From NCBI GenBank assembly GCA_019638615.1, contig JAHBTL010000038.1, positions 1-64,000 of the forward strand: a stretch of DNA of 64,000 nucleotides, read 5' to 3'. Positions 11,401 to 20,668 of this stretch are shown one piece after another. Position numbers and translations under genes: made by a program. The notes beneath the pieces are model-generated. The model made no database searches. It was not told the DNA's origin and saw only the letters and a program-made list of their open reading frames with translations. This DNA is from Chitinophagaceae bacterium (GTDB lineage Bacteria > Bacteroidota > Bacteroidia > Chitinophagales > Chitinophagaceae). Every line of letters begins with the position of its first letter. Positions within the stretch are counted from its first letter, which is position 1.

Positions 11401-12293
11401 TTACCTGTTTTCTCAAGGTTGGGAGTTTGCATTCCAACAGCACAATAGACATCATTTGTCCCTGCAGTATAGAGCTGACCTTCTTGCCCAATATTAAATG
11501 AATAAGTGTCTTGTTCCTGACGAATATTATATGCGCCATCATAAATAAAATCAAGCGTGTCGGATAAGTCACTGGAGACGGCTCTTGTAATATACCATCC
11601 GGTTATACCATCATATACCTCTGAAATACCAGAAGCAATACCATTTCGAGTTTGATAATTTCTTGAAGTTCCTGACTCATAAGCATTAAAATAGTAAGTA
11701 TTACCAGCGTCATCAATAATAACAGGATTTCCCGCCATCGATATCCTCACATTGTTTTCTGATTGCAGTATAATCCCTTTGGTTCGATGCCTGTAGAATG
11801 TACCACTTTTACCATTAAAAGTAAAAGAAAATCTATCAGGCTCTGTATCTCCTCCTGCTGCAGCCAGTTGAACTATTGTATTCTGCTGTGTAGTAGTCAG
11901 ATTTCCAAACTCTGTTGTTGTTTCCGGAATTGTATTAGTCATTAATCCATCTTCATCGGGTAATCCAGCAATAGATCTTGATACAATCCCTGTACCATTT
12001 AAAATCCATCCCAAACCTACTGAAGAAGAAATGTCATCAACTCGTATTCCGCTGGCATGGTATGACAATGAGATAGGCCATTGAAAATTACTTGTCTGGA
12101 TTGTGTAAATAGGCACGTTTACGCTTATTGTTCCGGTTGAATAACCAACAGGGGTATTGATAAACTTATTAATTTGCGCCATTTCCGGAGTGGGAGGTGC
12201 TATTTTATCAAGGGAAGGCTGTTGTGCGTAGGTCGATACCGCTGCAAATAACAATGATCCACTTAAAAAATATTTTAGCAATAATTGATACAT
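8445..12293 (-). CDS. RHS/YD-repeat-type secreted partner protein without toxin tail
   Basis: The product is 1282 aa with a signal peptide at 1-23 (cut near TYAQQ). The N-terminal part carries the usual Bacteroidota RHS-partner pattern ([52 protein letters not shown]). The middle is beta-rich with PA14/carbohydrate-binding-like segments. One YD repeat closes the protein ([18 protein letters not shown], near 1245-1265), and it ends without any toxin or core domain. It lies 36 nt downstream of the coiled-coil/barrel gene and 17 nt upstream of the RHS toxin gene, so the three are almost certainly one operon. I infer an accessory shell, delivery or encapsulation role for the toxin; no function has been shown from sequence. 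Confidence 0.75.
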   Translation of the reverse strand: MYQLLLKYFLSGSLLFAAVSTYAQQPSLDKIAPPTPEMAQINKFINTPVGYSTGTISVNVPIYTIQTSNFQWPISLSYHASGIRVDDISSSVGLGWILNGTGIVSRSIAGLPDEDGLMTNTIPETTTEFGNLTTTQQNTIVQLAAAGGDTEPDRFSFTFNGKSGTFYRHRTKGIILQSENNVRISMAGNPVIIDDAGNTYYFNAYESGTSRNYQTRNGIASGISEVYDGITGWYITRAVSSDLSDTLDFIYDGAYNIRQEQDTYSFNIGQEGQLYTAGTNDVYCAVGMQTPNLEKTGNQVTSSNVPILKEIRFRSGKIVFNYTPNRLDMRSGIDAIGTQDRLGSVSVFTKEGQNYILFQKDSLYHSYFTSTVPSNKNPIFGYRLKLDSVAVFDKNNVKLASPFKFRYNSRTLPYRTSPGQDFWGFYNGADGNTTLIPNRIIEWIENGNSIVYNLGSANRLPDSASMLACMLQQVVYPTGGYTNFEFEPHRYYDENLYTTSNPPPATVGVNHMLTATPGTSTNNPKLRFVVDGASQQVGVHAFFTMYYGKSDNAPYVKIKKVDLSGNFSNILTIQSSDANADRFEYSTYNLVGGAEYEIEAYVHAGSYPVNEVWSSISVAYLKPAPSGGGGSTTTGGIRMIGGLRIKTKTDYLGDGSIALKEAYYYGNEGEGIPITHTGIINREYRTVSDLYKEVTGSEGGGGLGGSCLECPPYTYRVYSDQSPYAAASISGSLVGYTSVQKIKLDQIGNTLGKEVYYYNILTDDFDVLPDDNYYPLSKDWQNGKLQKEEIYGTEQNGNLLLLQSKEHSYSNYRLDTLYNLMVLPKTSQACFTTIASHYNIFQGRRYFGRRLLSQTITLDQARRPDGSLAKIVDTIKYTYSTTSSHQNPILTKQTSSSQKVIEKRDYYPEDMISELSDDGGGIYISMVQKGLTGAPVLSRENKNGALNKETKIVYNSPYYSFIKQSAIYQKNGTAASELYKEISYLENGRVKTQRLKDNVFNTYQWGYENTYPVVEILNAQYIDPVYQDAPHSTSLTIPTGLNEATATLTTYDGTIQLTLDAHPGKTYSLEYSLAGPVVKSGTLCASSSSIPCQSNHYQSATFNDMPAGTYTLYLYYYGDDPDVFRRVSYTYPRRQVTTPASQEFFYNGFEQEPSAATATPFAGEKYFAGDYTVPFTMPNGRSYKVNYRYLDGGAWKSMTKSFTNNMTLTEGSAIDEVRVYPADAMMSTYTYKPLVGMTSQTDPSGKTIIYHYDSFGRLQTILDQDGNVLKTYDYQYQQNNNQ

Positions 12294-12329
12294 CTTTCTT
12301 TGTTTATTATTATTTGAAAACTTATTCCT

Positions 12330-13856
12330 TTAGAATTCATACCCCACTCTCCACACAAAAGCCGGTGTGGGAGGTACGGAACGTTTATGTAAAAAATCAT
12401 ACAATACCTGCATAGATCCCTGCATCTTCTTTCCCTTCTTCAACGGCGAGCTCATGCTGTACTTTTTGCTTAACCCTGCGAGGGCTGATCTTGACCAGTT
12501 GCTGTAGTTCTTAAACACAGCCAGGCTTTCCACCGTTCTTGTATAGTTCATTTCCGCTCCGGCATACAACCACAAACTGCTCATCAACCGGCTGTTGGTT
12601 TTAAATAAGTCGGGCGCCTTCCATTCGGCATATGCCCTACACCCTACACCCTCCGCCGTAAGCCTTACCTGTTTCCAGCTTTTGCCCAAACCAGCCTTGC
12701 CGGATATACCCGCACCTATTTTCATCTTGTCGGTTACTCTGTACGAAGCAGTCACCGAGCCTTCCAGCATCGTGGAAAAATAGTTGCTTGCCCGCCGTGT
12801 CTGAAATGTGGTACCTATATCAATCCGATCAAAAAATTTTTTGGTTTTGTTGGAGTTGGGAGTAAAACCTTCCGGCATTACCATATCACTGCTACCCCCA
12901 CCGTTAATACCTAACTGATTCAGCTTCTCTTTCAGCTTCGACAGCTCACCCTGCGCCTGCTGCATCTGTTGTTGCAGGTATTGGGCCGGATTGGCATTGG
13001 CGCCGTTGGTTGCCGGAACACCTATTTGTTGTTGCAATAATTGCTGCACACCGGCCCTGGTCTGCAGGCCTGCCAGCGCCTGAGAACTGCCGTAGTTATC
13101 AGGTACGGGGAACATCTGGCTTAAAATGGAATGCTTTTGCCAGAACTTTGAAAATTCCGGGATTCTTTGCAGTACAGCCAACGTTTTTGCAATGAGCTTA
13201 TCGGGCTGGTTCAGGCTTTCCCTTAAACCGGCCAGTTGCTGCGAATAGTAAAATGCCGCCTGCCGGTATTTGCCGAAAAGTTTGCTGATGTCCTTAGGCA
13301 GGTTGGTATAATTGGAGAGCAGCTCTTTCAACTGCTGCTGTCGTTGCTGCACATACCGCTGAATGGCATCGGCTTCGTTCAGCTTATCCTGCAATACATT
13401 CAGGTTCTCCAGCGATTTACCGAGCTGCTGCTGAATGTCTTTGGTCTTTGAAACAAGGTTCCCGGCTTCTTTCAGAAAGCTGAGCGAAGTTGCCAGTGAA
13501 TCTGCCCCGGGAAGGTATTTACCGGAAAGCAGCTTACCGGCTTTGCCGTTGGCTGCCATAAGCTTTTTATTGAGCTGTTCGTATTGCTTTTTGCCCGACT
13601 TCAGCATGGTTATCGCTGTAGATGAATCGGTCGTTGAAAGCCTTTTCAATAGCTTTTCTTCATGGCGGGCAAGCTGGTCCAGGTATTTTTCGCTCTGCCG
13701 GGAGAGCTGATGGTCCAGCCCGTTTATTTTTTTGTCAACGGCTGGTATATAGCCCGGGGGGAGCTCTATCATTGTTGCAGCAGGCTGCTCCTGCTGGGCA
13801 AACAGGCTGCCTGCAAATAAAATAAAGCAATAGAATAGCACCCGGCGTATGATCAT
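12330..13856 (-). CDS. Coiled-coil outer-membrane beta-barrel-like protein, first gene of RHS operon
   Basis: The product is 508 aa with a signal peptide at about 1-20 (ending FAQQEQ). Residues about 45-330 are long, charged, Q/K/L-rich helices, a strong coiled-coil signature with stretches such as QRYVQQRQQQLKELL and QQQMQQAQGELSKLKEKLNQL. Residues about 335-508 alternate like outer-membrane strands and end in VWRVGYEF, a C-terminal aromatic typical of beta-barrels. It heads the operon with the RHS partner and RHS toxin. I infer a periplasm-spanning or outer-membrane anchor that assists surface display or release of the RHS proteins. I know of no established name for it. Confidence 0.65.
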   Translation of the reverse strand: MIIRRVLFYCFILFAGSLFAQQEQPAATMIELPPGYIPAVDKKINGLDHQLSRQSEKYLDQLARHEEKLLKRLSTTDSSTAITMLKSGKKQYEQLNKKLMAANGKAGKLLSGKYLPGADSLATSLSFLKEAGNLVSKTKDIQQQLGKSLENLNVLQDKLNEADAIQRYVQQRQQQLKELLSNYTNLPKDISKLFGKYRQAAFYYSQQLAGLRESLNQPDKLIAKTLAVLQRIPEFSKFWQKHSILSQMFPVPDNYGSSQALAGLQTRAGVQQLLQQQIGVPATNGANANPAQYLQQQMQQAQGELSKLKEKLNQLGINGGGSSDMVMPEGFTPNSNKTKKFFDRIDIGTTFQTRRASNYFSTMLEGSVTASYRVTDKMKIGAGISGKAGLGKSWKQVRLTAEGVGCRAYAEWKAPDLFKTNSRLMSSLWLYAGAEMNYTRTVESLAVFKNYSNWSRSALAGLSKKYSMSSPLKKGKKMQGSMQVLYDFLHKRSVPPTPAFVWRVGYEF

Positions 13857-14021
13857 AAGCCCTGAAGTTTAGAGACAAGGAATCACCTGGAGTGTATAAC
13901 AATACACTCAAAATATTAATATAAAATGGATCACCTGACAAGCGTTATAAGCATCAGCTTACCGAAAGGAAATGGATTGATGAAGGGTGGACTAAAAGAG
14001 CGTGATGGATTAATTACGGCG

Positions 14022-14053
14022 CAAAGTTAATTGTTTGTTATTGACTTTGCCAA
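14022..14053 (-). promoter_or_regulatory. Predicted promoter of RHS operon
   Basis: On the minus strand a TTG (14053-14051) is followed after 21 nt by TAACTTTG (14029-14022), matching the Bacteroidota TTG / TAnnTTTG consensus. It lies about 165 nt upstream of the ATG at 13856 in an otherwise gene-free 316-nt gap. No gene is seen in the rest of that gap. Confidence 0.6.
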
Positions 14054-14172
14054 AAAATAATAAAACTTTTTATTAGGGTGCTACTACCCCTGCCGTTGTA
14101 ACAGGTTTTACCGAAAACAAAATAAGTGGATGCACTTATCAAGCCGACTATTGTTTACACCAGGAATGCCCA

Positions 14173-17100
14173 TCAACGCAATACCCTTATTTTTTGCGTA
14201 TTATAATTTCCTGTTGCATCCCATACCACCAGGTTGTATACACCATTTAAAATGCCGGTAATGTTTATGGCGTTTTTACCATTGCGGAGTGTAAGCTTCT
14301 GTACAATCTGCCCCTGGGTACTGTACAAACTTCCTGATACATTCCCGTTATATCCTGTAAGTTCAACAGTCAGAAAACTTGCAGCAGGGTTGGGATACAC
14401 CGCCACCTGTTTATTATTGCAGTTTGTGTTATTAACGGTAATTACATTGCTCTGATAGGTCCGCCCATCGTAATCTACCGCTTTAATACGGTAATATGTT
14501 GCATTTGAAGGGTTGTTGTGCTTAAAGGAATAATCAGTCTGCCCGGTTTCTGTCTTTACGCGACCGGACTCTGCAAAGTCGCGACCCTTTTCGCTGTATT
14601 CAATAATATAATAGCTTACTTTTTCAGGTATGCCGACTTTCCAGTTCAGCAAAACATCACAAGCCATGCTTTTCCCTGTAAAAGATTCAAAGCTCACAGG
14701 CAATATAACCAATGCCATTACACCTGAGCTGTCGCACACACATTGCGTAGCCGATGCTGCCGGGCGTACCACAGCCCGGAGGGAATACCCTGTCAGGCAG
14801 CTACCGGAAATATTTACGTTTATGGAAGCCTGCGCAGCGCTTCCCGCCGGAATAGCAGAAGGGAATGAAGCGCTTTGAAAAGGAGTTGCTATGCCTTCGC
14901 AATAAAATTCAACAGTGGTGCCGGCAGGTTCGGCTGTAGCTGCCTGGTTGGCTAAGGTAACCAACACAGGTACCGTAATGCCGGGCATCCAGGACGAGTG
15001 GCCCGGTACCGGTTGCAAATTGGTAACGCGTACCTGCCCTTTTTCAACTGTTACCGGGTGCATATCGGTGCCTATAATGGATTGTGAGCCCGCAGCGCAA
15101 GTATAATTGGGAGCAGCGCATGAGTACGGTACACCGGCCCTTATATACTCACTGGTAACCTGCAGTGTACCGCAACCTCCCACCACTTTTTCAGGTGTTA
15201 AACTAAACTGGTATCCGATTGCAACACCCGAAGCAATGCCCGGTGGCACTACCATCTTGAGTATTTTCGTTCCACCGGAAGCTGAAACAGGACTGGAAGC
15301 AGTCAGCGTAATGGCAGGTGAAGTAGTTGCTGCAAAACTACCGGCTACATAGTGCAAACCATAGGGTATTGTTACGATTATCGTGTCTCCCGCGGCAGTA
15401 CCTGCTCCCAATGTATATACGGAACCGGCAATACTGTAATCACCACACCGAAGCACAGACGCAGAATGGGTGACGCTGAAGCTGGCTGCGCCTCCTGTTG
15501 ATGATACCCCGGTCAGGCTGATAGCATTTGTGCGCACACTGTTATTATATCCCTGGGTAGCGGATAAAGGGCTGCCACAAGGTCGTTCTGCCTGTTGCTG
15601 CACCATAAACTGGCTGTTGTTTATGAAACCGCAGGTGGTATTATAAGTGATCCTGATTTTTGCCTTCCTGTTATGAGGGTCGGGATTATCAATAACGCCG
15701 GGCAGTCCCCTGGTGCCCCAAAGCGCCTGCACGCCGGAATGATCTTCGATACGATAGGTATATACACCGGCAGTTATTGCCGGGGTAACTGTTTGCCATG
15801 CCCCACTGCCAAACGGGTATTCAATTTGAGCTGCTATAATATTTGCCCCGGTGGGTGGTGTAATTAAAAAGCGGGGATTGTCGGCAAAGCCGCCTCCCGC
15901 ACTGTTAATAGAAAATTCAACATAGTCGGTTGCGCAAAAGTCAATGGTGGGCGTTTGAGGCTGCTTCTCCACTGTAAGTTGTATTTCACTGGGATAATTG
16001 TTCATTTTAAGCCAAACACTTTTTGTGCAGCTTTGTACAACAAATGATGAGGGATAGTCATTGCAACCCCAGCCATAATTAACAGCCATGCTGTCGGTAT
16101 CGCAGGTAGTTGTTCTTGCAGTAATAGTAAGGTTCCGGGTTGAATTTGCGCCAATATTAGCAAGCCGGTAAAACCCGTTGGCATCGGGAAGAATGGCAGT
16201 CACTCCTTCTCTTACAACAATATTTGTAAACCCGTTTTTAGGAGATATATACAAATAGCTGTTTGCAGCGGGAACAGTATTGCTCTGATTTTGTAATACA
16301 ATGTTCCAGGTGCCTAACCCATCGGGACTGGTTACTGTGCCGCCGCCGCTGATATTGGGTATAGGAGCGGTATAAATCCATCCGTTTGTATAACCTGTGC
16401 CCGCGGTTGGATACCGGTGATTCAATGGCGTGTTTAATACATTACCCACACTTGAAATCCATAAATTATTTGAATAAGTGCCGTCCGTTGCATCACAGGT
16501 CGGATCTACGGAAAAATAAAAACGGATATCTTCCTGCTCATCCGGGGGTACAATGGGGCCTCCATAAGTAGTATATACTGTTTTAATATTAGCCACCGTA
16601 AGAATGTTGCCGGATTGCGTAATAACCACTCCTGTAGTGCTCGCCTGGATGGTTGCAGTCATGGAACCGACATTAGCTGAGTTATACCTAAGCGCGTTAA
16701 AGCGCCCGCTGTTCGGACGATAGACAACTCCCGGCGGAAGCGTAATTCTCATCGTATCAAGCCAGCCAAAAGTCCGTAATTCATTGGGAAACACATTAGG
16801 CGCTTCCTGCGATCTTGTGTAGCTCCTGAAATTGGCTGTCAGGCTGTTTGAGCATCCGTTAATGGCTTGAGACGGCGCTATATACGGACTTAGCTGGATG
16901 CCGCTTATCTGGTTATAATCGTTGTAATGATCACAGGTATAAAATTGTCCCGTTACCGGCGCTATTTGATTAATAGCAGTAGCTGTATAACTGCTGTATA
17001 CCTCATTTTTAGTTACAAAAGTGGTTGGACTGTTGGATAAATTGCCTGAATACCTGAAAGAATTGTAATAGTTCACTGTATATTTTGCTTTTACCACAAT

Positions 17101-19389
17101 GCTGTCGTTACCGGCAAAAGCGCCACCACGGCAGGACGCTCCTATCTGGTAATGAGCATACCGGCCGCCGGTACCTACAATTGTTGGAGATACCATACAC
17201 GTTACAGGCATGGCCAGAGGATTGCTGTTGGGATATATTTCTATTGAAGCTGCAGGCAATGCATTCAATGTTGCTACGGCCTGGCTGCCTGCATTTGCGC
17301 CCAGGTCAAAATCAATATACACATACTGAAAAGGCAATCCACGATTGGGATCGGTGATCTCCGTATTAGGAGTTATTTTTATATGCCAGGTTCCCTGCAG
17401 CGTATCGCCATTCACACTGCGATGGTCTGCAATTTTAGTAAGATCAATTACCCCGCTGGCATCTGCAATATGGTTGTTGTCATTATCGGGCAATCCATAA
17501 TTGATTCGTTTGAGCGAAAAGTTTACCGGCGTAGCCCCGCCCCTGGAACAAGATGCAGGGCAGTGCAGGTTGGTTGATACACTTTTACAACCCAAAGGAA
17601 ATACCGGTGCACAAGCTGTGTACTGATCCCTCATAGAAACATGCAGGGTTTTTATACCACCCGTGCCGCAACTGGCTACCAGCGGAACCCTGATCTCGGA
17701 ATTGTCAAAGTTGATATTTTGTGTCAACGCACCAATCAAAATGGTATCGTTGGTTGCATTCAATGTCATCGGGAAATTAGTGCTGCCGATATTGACCGAA
17801 GAAGCTGCAGGCGCAATGCCTGTACTTCCCACGGCAATCGCTAAAAAGGTTTTTCCGGTTCCGTCCATTTTGTTCACAGTACGGAATACACTGGCATTTA
17901 TAGCCAGTTCAAAAGGCTTACCGGCTTCTATATCCGTTGGCATTTCAAGTGTTTGCCTGAAATATGCGTAAGAGCGGTTAAAGAAATTTTTATATTGTTC
18001 CGTGTAGCTGGCCGTACGACAGGAATTTTTATACTCCAGCGAGGTATTCACACTCGCAAAAGATACGGCATCGGCGAAACAATTCTGGTAATATGCACAG
18101 GAAAGATTCTGGGCTTTGTAATATACGTCCACCGTAACAAAAGTGCCGGGCTGGATAATAAGGTTGGCATTTCCCACACCTTTTACTTCGGAAGGTGTTA
18201 CAGTGGTTGAACAATCAGCTTTGTAAAATGTCCTGGACGGAAAGGAGCTGGTAATTACCGTAAAGTTCCGGATCACTCCAATAGAATCTCCTGCCCCGTT
18301 TCTTACTGTCCAGGGAAGGGACGTATCGGGATAGGTGTACGATTCATGAGAAGAAGGAACACCTCCCCGGACCGATAAGGCAATATCAGTTGCAGGGCCT
18401 GATCCGCTATTGGTGATTCGTATTTTCTGCAAAACGCTTTCACCCCTGAAACAGTAATTATGATTCTGAGATGGCAGGGTAGCAGTAAGCAAAGGGGGAT
18501 TATTGGTCATGCTGAGGTTGCCCGAACTTGTCAGCAATTGACATGCCGTTCCATCGTGGGCATACCACAATACATTGTAATTTGTAGTGGCATCACATCT
18601 TAAAACCGTAAAATTTTCCGTAAAAGTAATGGCCGATCCGTTGTTACAAAACAGGTTGCCGGCTCCCAGCACAGGTCCCGATATTTTAAAGTAAGTACTA
18701 TCGCCCCCCGGATTGGTATATGACGGAGTTAAAATGGTTGCTCCAATACTTACGCTGTTCAGTTGTAATCCTCCCGGAGAATATACTATCCATAAGCCTA
18801 ATGTATCTACACAACCCAGTCCGCCATTTGTAACACTAAATGATCTGCTGTAAGTATTACCCACCTGGGTATTGACCATTAAAGGCGGGGGGACGAAAGT
18901 AAGCGCCGGTGAAAGAAGATTATAATTATTATTGTTAGGTACGTTTTCGGTTGCGCTGCAGCTGCCACTGCTGGTAACAATAATATTGTCTTTGGTTGAA
19001 GATGCTGTTCCGCAATTAGCCTTCCTTTTAATGGTAAAGGTAATGGTTTGCCCGTTGGCTGTATTACCAATAAGAAATTCAGGGTTCGACAAGTCTGTAA
19101 TGTCCGCTTCTACGATTGACAAAGCGGAGGTTCCCGCTGTTTTTGTAACGCTGCCGGGTACATATTCAATAACGCCCGGCGAATTGATCGCTCCAAGATT
19201 GATCCTTACCCTTACACCTGTACAGGCAGGAAAATCGATTTTTACAGTAAGTAATGAACTGTTCAGTCCCCGGGTAATGGGTTCTGCAGAAGTTGGGTAA
19301 GTAATAACCTGTCCGTTGCCCGACAGGTTTCCCATGCCCATTAAGATCAGCAACACATAAGTTACTTTTAGTTTCAAGAGGTTTTTCAT
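14173..19389 (-). CDS. Large T9SS-secreted surface protein with C-terminal sorting domain
   Basis: The product is 1738 aa with a signal peptide at about 1-26. The bulk is a succession of beta-rich, Cys-containing modules similar to DUF11/invasin-type repeats (recurrent motifs such as ITVTFTIKRK, SGNILTVANI, DTIIVTIPYGLHYVAGSF). A fibronectin-III-like module near 1570-1655 (LLNWKVGIPEKVSYYIIEYS) precedes a type-A T9SS C-terminal sorting signal at about 1665-1738 (VYPNPAASFLTVEL, GVYNLVVWDATG, QKIRVLR). The protein should be exported by the Sec system and then T9SS and attached to, or released from, the surface. An adhesin-like role is inferred. It is unusually long, is monocistronic and lies directly upstream of the RHS operon on the same strand. 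Confidence 0.85.
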   Translation of the reverse strand: MKNLLKLKVTYVLLILMGMGNLSGNGQVITYPTSAEPITRGLNSSLLTVKIDFPACTGVRVRINLGAINSPGVIEYVPGSVTKTAGTSALSIVEADITDLSNPEFLIGNTANGQTITFTIKRKANCGTASSTKDNIIVTSSGSCSATENVPNNNNYNLLSPALTFVPPPLMVNTQVGNTYSRSFSVTNGGLGCVDTLGLWIVYSPGGLQLNSVSIGATILTPSYTNPGGDSTYFKISGPVLGAGNLFCNNGSAITFTENFTVLRCDATTNYNVLWYAHDGTACQLLTSSGNLSMTNNPPLLTATLPSQNHNYCFRGESVLQKIRITNSGSGPATDIALSVRGGVPSSHESYTYPDTSLPWTVRNGAGDSIGVIRNFTVITSSFPSRTFYKADCSTTVTPSEVKGVGNANLIIQPGTFVTVDVYYKAQNLSCAYYQNCFADAVSFASVNTSLEYKNSCRTASYTEQYKNFFNRSYAYFRQTLEMPTDIEAGKPFELAINASVFRTVNKMDGTGKTFLAIAVGSTGIAPAASSVNIGSTNFPMTLNATNDTILIGALTQNINFDNSEIRVPLVASCGTGGIKTLHVSMRDQYTACAPVFPLGCKSVSTNLHCPASCSRGGATPVNFSLKRINYGLPDNDNNHIADASGVIDLTKIADHRSVNGDTLQGTWHIKITPNTEITDPNRGLPFQYVYIDFDLGANAGSQAVATLNALPAASIEIYPNSNPLAMPVTCMVSPTIVGTGGRYAHYQIGASCRGGAFAGNDSIVVKAKYTVNYYNSFRYSGNLSNSPTTFVTKNEVYSSYTATAINQIAPVTGQFYTCDHYNDYNQISGIQLSPYIAPSQAINGCSNSLTANFRSYTRSQEAPNVFPNELRTFGWLDTMRITLPPGVVYRPNSGRFNALRYNSANVGSMTATIQASTTGVVITQSGNILTVANIKTVYTTYGGPIVPPDEQEDIRFYFSVDPTCDATDGTYSNNLWISSVGNVLNTPLNHRYPTAGTGYTNGWIYTAPIPNISGGGTVTSPDGLGTWNIVLQNQSNTVPAANSYLYISPKNGFTNIVVREGVTAILPDANGFYRLANIGANSTRNLTITARTTTCDTDSMAVNYGWGCNDYPSSFVVQSCTKSVWLKMNNYPSEIQLTVEKQPQTPTIDFCATDYVEFSINSAGGGFADNPRFLITPPTGANIIAAQIEYPFGSGAWQTVTPAITAGVYTYRIEDHSGVQALWGTRGLPGVIDNPDPHNRKAKIRITYNTTCGFINNSQFMVQQQAERPCGSPLSATQGYNNSVRTNAISLTGVSSTGGAASFSVTHSASVLRCGDYSIAGSVYTLGAGTAAGDTIIVTIPYGLHYVAGSFAATTSPAITLTASSPVSASGGTKILKMVVPPGIASGVAIGYQFSLTPEKVVGGCGTLQVTSEYIRAGVPYSCAAPNYTCAAGSQSIIGTDMHPVTVEKGQVRVTNLQPVPGHSSWMPGITVPVLVTLANQAATAEPAGTTVEFYCEGIATPFQSASFPSAIPAGSAAQASINVNISGSCLTGYSLRAVVRPAASATQCVCDSSGVMALVILPVSFESFTGKSMACDVLLNWKVGIPEKVSYYIIEYSEKGRDFAESGRVKTETGQTDYSFKHNNPSNATYYRIKAVDYDGRTYQSNVITVNNTNCNNKQVAVYPNPAASFLTVELTGYNGNVSGSLYSTQGQIVQKLTLRNGKNAINITGILNGVYNLVVWDATGNYNTQKIRVLR

Positions 19390-19583
19390 AAGAACAAGCC
19401 TGTTCCGGGTAATTAATGATATTAATGGTATAAATAATACTCAGCCAGTCTCTAACCAATATCCCATATATCTACTTATAAGTTTGCCAGGCAACCATAT
19501 AACAAGGAATAAGGGTTTTACCTTAACGAAAAACATATTGATATATTTTAAATTATCGCGTTTTGCTTTCAACTCCATCATAT

Positions 19584-19616
19584 AAAAAAACTCCCGGGCA
19601 TACGATACCACGGGAG
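19584..19616 (-). terminator. Rho-independent terminator of lipoprotein gene
   Basis: Read on the minus strand, CTCCCG pairs with CGGGAG around a 14-nt loop, followed by seven T. It sits 28 nt past the stop of the lipoprotein gene at 19644. Confidence 0.8.
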
Positions 19617-19643
19617 ATTTTGCCTGTTTATTGAAAGAAGTCT

Positions 19644-20114
19644 TTACCTGATATTGAAAGCGCGTTCAACAGATTTCAGGTCTTTCAGATTTATATCTTT
19701 ACGTAACGCCAGCCGGGTAGCATCAATCAAAACAACTTTGGCCCTCACATTCTCCCCGGGAGGATCTACCAGGTTTCCCGACAAAGCCGTCATATCAATG
19801 GTTACATACCCGTTTGAATGCAGCACTCCATAAGTGATGCCCTCGAAAACCTGGGGGAGCGCTTCATAATAATCGGTTCCGGAAAAGGAAAGAAATACCA
19901 ATACCGCGCCGTCCTGGTAAATCACATTATCCAGCTCAGGCACTTCCAGTTCCGCCGACTGCATCTTACCTCCATTAGAGGCAATCCAGTCATTGGGTTC
20001 AATTGTATAAACAGCAGAAAAAGCCTGATCTACCTGCTGAACTTCGGTCACCTCCTTTTTGCAGGAAGAAAAAATAATAAGAGGGAGCGCCAGGAGTAAA
20101 TATATTCTTTTCAT
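19644..20114 (-). CDS. Small lipoprotein, function unknown
   Basis: This 156-aa secreted lipoprotein has residues 1-17 as a type-II signal peptide with the lipobox IIFSSC, followed by KKEV. The mature part is a compact alpha/beta domain (EPNDWIASNGGKMQSAELEVP, VLVFLSFSGTDYYEALP, then VIDATRLALRKDINLKDLKSVE). It matches a widespread Bacteroidota small-lipoprotein pattern. I do not recognise a specific function. It is monocistronic, with a minus-strand terminator after it and a long repeat-bearing gap before it. Confidence 0.75.
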   Translation of the reverse strand: MKRIYLLLALPLIIFSSCKKEVTEVQQVDQAFSAVYTIEPNDWIASNGGKMQSAELEVPELDNVIYQDGAVLVFLSFSGTDYYEALPQVFEGITYGVLHSNGYVTIDMTALSGNLVDPPGENVRAKVVLIDATRLALRKDINLKDLKSVERAFNIR

Positions 20115-20668
20115 AGCTTTTTTTTAGTTAAACGAATAATTATTGATTTAGTTATACAATCGTTATGACAAATATTGTTCCTGATGGTTTAAATAACGAT
20201 GTTTAAAACAGTTTTGATAACATTTTTATAGCAAATACCCGTTGGGGCATATTTCAATTTTTCCGGGGCGGGTGCCTCCGCCATAGCCGTCAACTTAATA
20301 ATGCTGACGGTTGGATTCATCACACCTGCTCCACAGGAGCAACCTGTTTGTAGTCATTCGTCACAACATTTTCTGCTGCGCCGTAGGTGCAGCACCTAAT
20401 AGGGTAGCACCTATGGTGCAAAGGTGATGGCGACTGGATTGTTACAAACGGGCTGCCTCTCTGAGGCAGTAATAGCCGATTCTTTTTTATCTGTCTCGAT
20501 CGCCCGGCACGTGCCTGCCTGAATGGCGCACTCGGGCAGGTCTCCGCGTGCCGGAAAATGAGATGGCATTTTCCTCCTCTAAAGCCTCACCTAAGTTGAC
20601 GGTTATCGCGTCTCCACCCGCCTGTAGTACCCACTACCGGTCAAATAACTTACTTTTACAACAACTAC
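20115..20668. other. Gene-free gap with dispersed palindromic repeats
   Basis: No gene is visible. The gap contains CTGCTGCGCCGTAGGTGCAG (20373-20392) and GGGTAGCACCTATGGTGCA (20402-20420). Both recur exactly in the gap at 26825-27239. Several other GC-rich short palindromes (ACAGGAGC, CTGCCTCTCTGAGGCAG) are present. A near-consensus -7 box TACTTTTA lies at 20651-20658, just before the next gene, without a clear -33 element. Confidence 0.55.
20373..20420. repeat. Dispersed repeat pair, copy 1
   Basis: Two adjacent units, CTGCTGCGCCGTAGGTGCAG and GGGTAGCACCTATGGTGCA, contain the palindromes AGGTGCAGCACCT and GCACCTATGGTGC. Identical 20- and 19-nt units occur at 27036-27055 and 26899-26917, in the opposite order and farther apart. 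Confidence 0.65.
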
